NCBI GenBank assembly: GCA_964404605.1
Contig: CAYOKT010000098.1
Span: 1 to 10,426 of the forward strand
DNA: 10,426 bases
From: CAYOKT01 sp964404605
GTDB lineage: Bacteria; Electryoneota; Electryoneia; Electryoneales; Electryoneaceae
Direction of reading: 5' to 3'
Shown here one piece after another: positions 6,254 to 10,426 of the stretch (its first letter is position 1; each line of letters opens with the position of its first letter). The notes below the pieces were generated by a model. It searched no databases. It was not told the DNA's origin and worked only from the letters and a program-made list of their open reading frames with translations. The position numbers and the translations under genes were made by a program.

Positions 6254-7684
6254 TCACCTCGCCGCGAGCCGTTCGAGCACCCGGTCCAGCAGGTGCGGCG
6301 GGAAGACCGCCCCCGCCTCGAACACGGCCCTCTGTTCGGCGAGGAAGCCGCTCACCTCGGAGAAGCTGCGCGGCACCGGCTGTATGCCTTTCCCCTTTTT
6401 CCCGGCCGTCTCCGCGGCGGTTTTCGCCAGCAGCTCGTCGAGGTCGTCCATCTCCTTGCCGGCGACGAGACCCTGCGCGATCCCGGCGAGCAGCAGGTGC
6501 GGGTGCGCGGAGCCGTCCGGCAGGCGGAACTCGATCGTCGGCGGGCTGACCGCGCGTCCTTCCTCGTCGGTGGCGACCACGGGCAGGCGGATGAGCGCGC
6601 TGCGGTCGTAGCGCCCCCAGGTGACCGCGCGCGGCGCCTCCTTGCCCTGGGTCAGGCGGATGAAACTGCTGCTTTCACGGTTGCCGAAGGCCATCAGCGC
6701 GCCGCCGAGACGCGTCAGGCCGCCGATCAGCCAGCGCGCCGGGGGTGTCAGGCCGCCCTCCTCGTCCGGCCCGCCGAGGTGTTTGCCGTCCACCACCGGC
6801 GAGAGGTGGAAGTGCATCCCGCTGCCGGCGTGCGCCTCGCGGATGATCGGCGCGAAGCTGCACTTCATCCCGGCCTGGTGCGCGAGGTTGCGCAGCACCC
6901 ACTGGGTGAGGACCACCGCCTCGGCCGCCGGCGGCAGGGGGCGCAGGGCCAGTTCGATCTCGTGCTGCTCCCAGGTGTAGGGGTCGCGCTCGTCGGCCTC
7001 GATGTATCCCACCTCGCTGTGGGCGTACTTGATCGGCACCCCCATCTCGGCGAGCAGCACCATCGCCTTGCGGCGGAGCCCCTGTCCGAAGACGAAGGGG
7101 CTGGGCGCGTGGTACCCCCGGTCATCGGCCCCGTAGATGTCGCCCTCCCCGGGCCGTTTGCCGAGGAAGTACTCCACCTCGCCCAGCGCGTGCAGTTCCA
7201 CGCCCGCCTCACTGCGCGCGCGCTCAAAGGCGAAGCGGAGGATGGTGTCCGGCGATTCCGCCAGCGGGGTGCCGTCACGCCCCATGTGCCCGCAGAGAAG
7301 CGCGAGGGTGGGCTGGGGCGAAAACGGGTCGAGGAAGGCGCTCTCGATGCGCGGGCGGAGGATGATGTCCGAGGCGCCTGTCGGAATGCCCATCCCGCGG
7401 AACAGGCTGGAGCCGTCCGCACGCTCCCCGGCGACGAGAACATCGCGCAGGTGCGAGAAATCGCGCGGGACGAAGTCGAGGGTCTTCAGCCAGCCGTCGC
7501 CCCCGATGTGCATCAGGCTGATCAGGCGGATGCGACGGTCGCGCACCAGTTCGATCAGGTCATCCACCGTCCAGGCGGAAGCGGGCTTTTCGAGCATGTG
7601 CTCCAGCCGGGCGGCGGGGAGAATCGGCTCGCCCGGGTTGGACGCCGAAGGGTCGCCCGGAGGCGCCGTCTGCGGATGGTTCAT
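6254..7684 (-). CDS. Glutamine synthetase family protein (divergent)
   Basis: ATP-dependent amide-forming ligase of the glutamine synthetase fold; glutamate plus ammonia is the default reaction, but the substrate is not certain. The 476-aa product has an N-terminal extension of about 35 residues. It then has the beta-grasp domain with GERADGSS (86-93) and the catalytic domain: GEVEYF (168-173), HSEVG (222-226), QHEIEL (240-245), GSGMHFHLS (287-295), the Arg-rich WGRYDRSALIRLP (356-368) and IEFRLPDGSAHPHL (384-397). The metal-binding Glu and His are kept. Differences from textbook GlnA are an insertion of about 10 residues between HSEVG and QHE, His for Asn in the SANPYL motif, and RYDR where RNR is usual. 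I see no GlnA-type adenylylation-site Tyr motif. A divergent clade or an alternative amine substrate is plausible. The ATG at 7684 has AAGGAG about 8 nt upstream. It is monocistronic or the first gene ahead of the lipoprotein. Confidence 0.88.
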   Translation of the reverse strand: MNHPQTAPPGDPSASNPGEPILPAARLEHMLEKPASAWTVDDLIELVRDRRIRLISLMHIGGDGWLKTLDFVPRDFSHLRDVLVAGERADGSSLFRGMGIPTGASDIILRPRIESAFLDPFSPQPTLALLCGHMGRDGTPLAESPDTILRFAFERARSEAGVELHALGEVEYFLGKRPGEGDIYGADDRGYHAPSPFVFGQGLRRKAMVLLAEMGVPIKYAHSEVGYIEADERDPYTWEQHEIELALRPLPPAAEAVVLTQWVLRNLAHQAGMKCSFAPIIREAHAGSGMHFHLSPVVDGKHLGGPDEEGGLTPPARWLIGGLTRLGGALMAFGNRESSSFIRLTQGKEAPRAVTWGRYDRSALIRLPVVATDEEGRAVSPPTIEFRLPDGSAHPHLLLAGIAQGLVAGKEMDDLDELLAKTAAETAGKKGKGIQPVPRSFSEVSGFLAEQRAVFEAGAVFPPHLLDRVLERLAAR

Positions 7685-7743
7685 GGAGGATCTCCTTGAC
7701 AGTGCCGTGGCGCCCCGGAAGAGACGCGGGAATCAGGCAGCGC

Positions 7744-7764
7744 GGGAAAAGGTAGCGTTTTCCC
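7744..7764. promoter_or_regulatory. Inverted repeat upstream of the GS-family gene
   Basis: GGGAAAA (7744-7750) and TTTTCCC (7758-7764) form a perfect 7-bp inverted repeat around a 7-nt loop, 60-80 nt upstream of the GS start. It could be an operator for nitrogen or other control, or a leader hairpin. No clear -35/-10 pair could be placed beside it. Confidence 0.4.
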
Positions 7765-7812
7765 CCGAGTGTAGGCAATCGGCGCGCCTCTCGCGCGGGG
7801 TCGTGCGTCCGC

Positions 7813-7831
7813 CCAACCCAGGTTGGCTTTT
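7813..7831 (+). other. Hairpin with short T-tract
   Basis: CCAACC (7813-7818) pairs with GGTTGG (7821-7826), with CTTTT after it on the plus strand. In form it resembles a weak intrinsic terminator, but no plus-strand gene precedes it, so its role is unclear. Confidence 0.3.
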
Positions 7832-7888
7832 CCTGCCGCCCCCTCGTTCTGCGTCCAACGCATCCCCGGGGCTCCTTCGCCGCTCCCC

Positions 7889-7921
7889 GTTGGGTGGCCC
7901 CGCCAGCTCTGATGACGGGGT
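7889..7921 (+). repeat. Family-1 palindromic repeat, copy B
   Basis: Starts with the same GTTGGGTGGCCC as copy A, 5.2 kb away. Arms CCCCGCCA (7898-7905) and TGACGGGG (7913-7920) flank the loop GCTCTGA. One stem pair is C-A on the plus strand but G-U on the minus strand, so the minus-strand RNA pairs completely. No inverted partner was found beside it, so it is a single repeat rather than a doublet. Confidence 0.8.
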
Positions 7922-8146
7922 TTGTCTGTCTTTTTCCCCCTGTTGAACCGCCTCCGGCCATCGCATGGTGGTGCATGGTTGCCGTTTCGCCGCGCCCGGG
8001 CTGTCATCCGGCCGACTCCCGGCCGCCCCGTTTCGCCTCCCTCCGCTGCGCTGAAACGGTTGCATGGCACATCTCCAGCCCCCTTATTGAGACCCGTCCG
8101 CCCGGGAGAGGGGGGGGTGGTCTTGTCCACCGGCGGGAAATGTCTT

Positions 8147-8174
8147 GCAGGGGCATGGCGTGCCATGCCCTTGC
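8147..8174. repeat. 13-bp hairpin, GGGCATGGC/GCCATGCCC type
   Basis: The left arm (8147-8159) ends GGGCATGGC and the right arm (8162-8174) starts GCCATGCCC; 12 Watson-Crick pairs and one G-T pair surround a 2-nt centre. It resembles intergenic palindromes of the GGGGCACGGCGTGCC type that I know from many bacterial genomes. No T-tract follows. Confidence 0.7.
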
Positions 8175-8206
8175 GGTGACGGTGCACAGGATGGCTTGAT
8201 GTGGCG

Positions 8207-8221
8207 GGGCGTGCCGTGCCC
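8207..8221. repeat. Shortened relative of the 8147 palindrome
   Basis: GGGCGTGCCGTGCCC looks like the 8147 palindrome with about 4 nt lost from the left arm and one transition in the right. It still has a 4-bp stem, GGGC/GCCC. It lies 33 nt downstream of the full copy, so may be a decayed second copy. Confidence 0.35.
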
Positions 8222-8378
8222 GGCCTTGGTGCAGGGTGACACGTCGGTCCTGCTGATTAACTTGGCCCGTTCCCGGTCGGTCGGCCCGGCCTCTTTCCAC
8301 GCCGTATCCCGATCCTGAAATGTCGGGAAGAAGGCGGGTGCCCCGGGTTTCATCAGGTTTCTGCGATGAACGCCTGAA

Positions 8379-8415
8379 ATTGTCATCCTGAACGCAAGTG
8401 AAGGATCTCGAAACG
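8379..8415 (+). repeat. Family-2 interspersed repeat, copy 2
   Basis: Starts ATTGTCATCCTGAACG and ends GATCTCGAAACG. Compared with the inverted copy at 2843-2878 it has ATCCT/AGGAT instead of ATTCT/AGAAT in the stem, a compensatory pair, and one extra C in the loop. Everything else is identical. It lies about 130 nt upstream of the start of the nucleotidase gene. Confidence 0.8.
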
Positions 8416-8425
8416 AACTGTTTCG
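8409..8425. repeat. Inverted repeat at the end of family-2 copy 2
   Basis: CGAAAC (8409-8414) and GTTTCG (8420-8425) form a 6-bp stem around GAACT. The left arm is the conserved end of the family-2 repeat. The right arm is unique to this copy and is not found next to copy 1. Confidence 0.4.
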
Positions 8426-8526
8426 TATCCAACGGCAGTATTATGTATTGAATACGTGAGTCGACAGGGCGGCCCGGGGCTTTCCCCATCTCAGCCGCAA
8501 CGTGAAACGCTCTCTGCAAGAAACGG

Positions 8527-8532
8527 TATAAT
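8527..8532 (+). promoter_or_regulatory. Candidate -10 box for the nucleotidase gene
   Basis: A perfect TATAAT lies 16 nt before the ATG at 8549, in otherwise GC-rich sequence. The only -35-like hexamer at a suitable distance (GTGAAA, 8502-8507, spacer 19) is weak. If used, the leader would be only about 10 nt, just covering the AAGGA Shine-Dalgarno. Confidence 0.35.
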
Positions 8533-8548
8533 CACGGAAAAAGGAACG

Positions 8549-9650
8549 ATGCGCGAACCACGGAACACCACCGGCCGGGATTCAGACCCGTACGCCGCCC
8601 TGGGCGGGGCGATGCTCCTCGCCGCGCGCGCCACGGAACTCGTCCGCGGCATGGGGCAGGAAGAGGACAAGTGGTCGAAGACGGATGACACCCCGGTCAC
8701 CGTGGCGGACCTCGCCAGCCAGGCGATTCTCCTCGGGGAACTGGCCCGCCTCGCCCCGGAGGAGAGCGTGTACGCCGAGGAGGAGACCATCTCCCTGCTC
8801 GACCCCTCCCGGGCCGCGCGGGTGCGGGAGGTGGTCGAGGAGGTCCTCGGCGCGAGCCTGTCGCAGGGCGAGCTGCGCGAGCGCATCGGGCACCGTGGTC
8901 CGCCGGAGGGGGAGGTGCGCTGGTTCGTGGACCCGCTGGACGGCACCAAGGGGTTCGTCCGCGGGCTGATCTACGCCGTGGCGGTGGCGAGAGTCGTCGG
9001 CAATACGCTGGATCGTTCGTGGCTCGCGGTGCCGGGTCGTGAGGATGCCCTCCCCGGCGTCGCCGGGCGGCTCTACCGCGCCGAGCGCGGGCGCGGCGCC
9101 TGGGTGCGCCTGCTGGCGGGGGATGAGGCGCTTCCCGCGGCGGGGGGCGGAGAGCACNNNNNNNNNNNNNNNNNNNNNNNNNNNNNNNNNNNNNNNNNNN
9201 NNNNNNNNNNNNNNNNNNNNNNNNNNNNNNNNNNNNNNNNNNNNNNNNNNNNNNNNNCGCCTGGGCCCGGCCGCGCCCCCGGAGGGCGGACTGACCATCA
9301 TCGGCTCGCGCGCCCATGACACCTCGAAGCTCCCGCCGGGGCTGGAGGCGCCCGGCGTGCCGGTGCGCCATGTGGGCATCGACAGCCAGGCGAAGTACGC
9401 CGCCCTCGCCGTCGGCGCGGCTCATGTCTATCCCCGCCGACCGAGCCGCAGCTTCGGCCCCGGTTTCTGCTGGGATCATGCGCCCGGGGCGTTGCTCGTC
9501 GAGGAGTGCGGCGGGCTTGTCACCGACCTCGACGGCGCGCCGCTGGACTGGACCCGCGGCGAGCGCCTGTCCGCGAACCGCGGCATCTTCGCCGCCGCCC
9601 GCCGCGACCTCCACGACCGCCTGCTCCCCTTCTTCCGCCTGCCGGAGTGA
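8549..9650 (+). CDS. 3'(2'),5'-bisphosphate nucleotidase (HAL2/SAL1 type), interrupted by an assembly gap
   Basis: Inositol-monophosphatase superfamily phosphatase, most like HAL2/SAL1, which hydrolyses PAP (3'-phosphoadenosine 5'-phosphate) to AMP and so clears the by-product of sulfotransfer and sulfate assimilation. Before the gap (203 aa): SKTDDTPVTVADLASQ (43-58), AEEE (76-79) with metal-binding Glu, and WFVDPLDGTKGFVRG (125-139), the DPxDGT signature. After the gap (130 aa): GIDSQAKYAAL, then the second signature WDHAPGALLVEECGG with metal-binding Asp. IDSQAKY and TKGFVRG are features of the HAL2/SAL1 branch rather than of inositol phosphatases. The ATG at 8549 has AAGGA upstream; an upstream in-frame GTG (8456) lies in repeat-rich sequence and is rejected. 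The gap starts and ends on codon boundaries, so the missing length should be a multiple of 3; the 100-N placeholder breaks the frame artificially. Confidence 0.88.
9158..9257. other. Assembly gap (100 N) inside the nucleotidase gene
   Basis: Exactly 100 N. The flanking coding frames differ in the window as given, and agree only if the missing stretch is a multiple of 3. From my recollection of SAL1-type spacing between the flanking motifs, the true gap may be short. Confidence 0.95.
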
Positions 9651-9709
9651 ACCGCCTTGACCGGTCGCCGGAGAGAGTCCCGATCCACCTGTGCAAACCG
9701 CGAAAACAG

Positions 9710-9739
9710 AAGCCCCGGCCGCCGAAGCGGCCGGGGCTT
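9710..9739. terminator. Bidirectional terminator between convergent genes
   Basis: A 13-bp perfect stem: AAGCCCCGGCCGC (9710-9722) pairs with GCGGCCGGGGCTT (9727-9739). Read on the minus strand the loop is TTCG closed by C-G, the extra-stable UUCG tetraloop, and CTTCTGTTTT runs through the end of the stem, favouring termination of the minus-strand surface-protein gene (stop at 9827). Read on the plus strand it lies 59 nt after the nucleotidase stop, with a weaker T-tract. Confidence 0.85.
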
Positions 9740-9826
9740 GCCTCACGATGGGCTGATTGGCAAGAGTTCATTCGATGTTGTGCGATCGACGGGCGGCGTG
9801 GAGCCCGCGCCGATCGCGGCGGCGTC

Positions 9827-10426
9827 TCAGCGCAGGAGGATCACCTTTCGAATCTCGTTGAACCGGGAGGGTGTGGAAGCGTGGATGAAGTACAACCCGC
9901 TGGACAGCCTGCCCGCATCGAAGATGAACTTGTGATAGCCGGGCTTGAAGGAGCCGTTCGCGAGCACGGCGACCCTGCGCCCGAGGATGTTGAACACCTC
10001 GACCCGCAGGTTCGATGGGCCCGGCAGGCCGACGATCGTGGTCAACGTCGGGTTGAAGGGGTTCGGGAAAACCGCGGCGATGGAGTATTCACTGGGAATC
10101 CCGCTGAATCCGATGTCCGTGACGGAGTTGCTGGCGGTGGTGAACGAAAACTCTGCCGACCAGCCGCTTTCACCGCCGGCGTTGCAGGCCTTCACCCGCC
10201 AGTAGTGCTCGGTATTCGCTGCGAGAGTATCGGAAAGACTGTACGTGGTGTCACTCAGCGCATCGATGACCCGGACGGAATCATGGAAGGTTTCATCCGT
10301 GGAGACCTGGAGGGTGTAGGTTTCAGCCCGGTCGGCGCTGGTCCAGGTGAAGGCTGTCGGATAGACAATCACATCCGTCTCGCCGTTCGAAGGTGAAAGC
10401 AGTACCGGGGTCTCGGGCGCGGCGAT
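9827..10426 (-). CDS. Secreted/surface protein C-terminus: FnIII plus T9SS type A sorting domain (partial)
   Basis: The frame is open to the window edge, so only the C-terminal 199 residues are visible and the start is missing; an in-frame GTG at 10372 is internal. Residues about 3-97 are a fibronectin type III-like domain: PETPVLLSPSNGE, FTWTSADRAETYTLQVS, EHYWRVKACNAGGESGWS, FSFTT. A short linker leads to a type IX secretion C-terminal sorting domain (about 113-199). It shows PNPFNP at 121-126, RVEVFNILGRRVAVL, GYHKFIFDAGRLSSGLYFIH and the final KVILLR. Such proteins are exported by Sec, moved across the outer membrane by T9SS and attached or released at the surface after removal of this domain. 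The catalytic or binding part must lie beyond the window. It is followed by the strong UUCG terminator at 9710-9739. Confidence 0.9.
   Translation of the reverse strand: MAAPETPVLLSPSNGETDVIVYPTAFTWTSADRAETYTLQVSTDETFHDSVRVIDALSDTTYSLSDTLAANTEHYWRVKACNAGGESGWSAEFSFTTASNSVTDIGFSGIPSEYSIAAVFPNPFNPTLTTIVGLPGPSNLRVEVFNILGRRVAVLANGSFKPGYHKFIFDAGRLSSGLYFIHASTPSRFNEIRKVILLR

Larger units (their letters stand above)
7685..8548. other. Gene-free repeat island 2 (divergent intergenic region)
   Basis: 864 nt between the divergent GS-family and bisphosphate-nucleotidase genes. The open frames here have no family-like sequence and run through palindromic repeats, so I reject them as genes. It holds the upstream region of the GS gene (inverted repeat at 7744), a hairpin at 7813, family-1 copy B, a 13-bp hairpin at 8147 with a shortened relative at 8207, family-2 copy 2 at 8379, and a probable promoter for the 8549 gene. 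Confidence 0.7.

Noticed and set aside
6042..6257. Upstream extension of the lipoprotein reading frame
   Set aside because: It would bury the signal peptide 72 residues inside the protein; the ATG at 6041 has an excellent GGGAGG site.
6293..7699. Long plus-strand open frame (468 codons) opposite the GS-family gene
   Set aside because: Shadow of the real minus-strand gene, whose motifs are unmistakable.
2813..8354. Shared 10-mer GGGTTTCATC near both family-2 repeats (2813-2822 and 8345-8354)
   Set aside because: It lies on different sides of the repeat relative to repeat orientation, and a 10-nt match within 10 kb is weak evidence.
7681..8519. Several open frames on both strands between the GS-family and nucleotidase genes
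   Set aside because: Low-complexity Arg/Pro/Gly-rich translations that overlap each other and cross palindromic repeats; no Shine-Dalgarno or recognisable domain. High GC makes random open frames common.

Overview
The window is a high-GC bacterial scaffold with two 100-N assembly gaps, so it is probably metagenome-derived. It ends in a cell-surface protein carrying a type IX secretion (T9SS type A, PNPFNP-type) C-terminal sorting domain. That domain together with the very high GC points to the FCB superphylum or one of its high-GC candidate phyla (Eisenbacteria, Krumholzibacteria, Latescibacteria and similar). This placement is inference, not a phylogenetic result.

Layout. (1) 32-2646, plus strand: DNA primase dnaG, with a translationally coupled (4-nt overlap) two-helix membrane protein of unknown function. 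(2) 2647-3222: a gene-free, repeat-rich island that contains a gap. (3) 3223-7684, minus strand: in transcription order, a divergent glutamine-synthetase family enzyme, a small lipoprotein, ndk, a 3-hydroxyacyl-CoA dehydrogenase, then a strong intrinsic terminator and a small unknown protein. ndk and the dehydrogenase are 27 nt apart and form an operon. The other genes are separated by 115-271 nt. (4) 7685-8548: a second gene-free repeat island. (5) 8549-9650, plus strand: a HAL2/SAL1-type 3'(2'),5'-bisphosphate nucleotidase, interrupted by the second gap. (6) 9710-9739: a very stable terminator between convergent genes. (7) 9827 to the edge, minus strand: the C-terminal part of a secreted FnIII/T9SS-sorted protein.

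The coding genes are mostly housekeeping: replication priming, nucleotide balance, acyl-CoA and nitrogen metabolism, and PAP removal. I see no defence system, CRISPR array, transposase or biosynthetic cluster. The most unusual signal is in the two gene-free islands. They share two families of short palindromic repeats. Family 1 has three copies (2650-2682, 2754-2781 inverted, 7889-7921); all differences are transitions and almost all preserve an 8-bp stem with a 7-nt loop. Family 2 has two copies (2843-2878 inverted, 8379-8415) with a compensatory base-pair change. Two family-1 copies face each other across an AT-rich core, forming a REPIN/MITE-like unit. Other hairpins and a 12-nt tandem repeat at the gap edge lie in the same islands.
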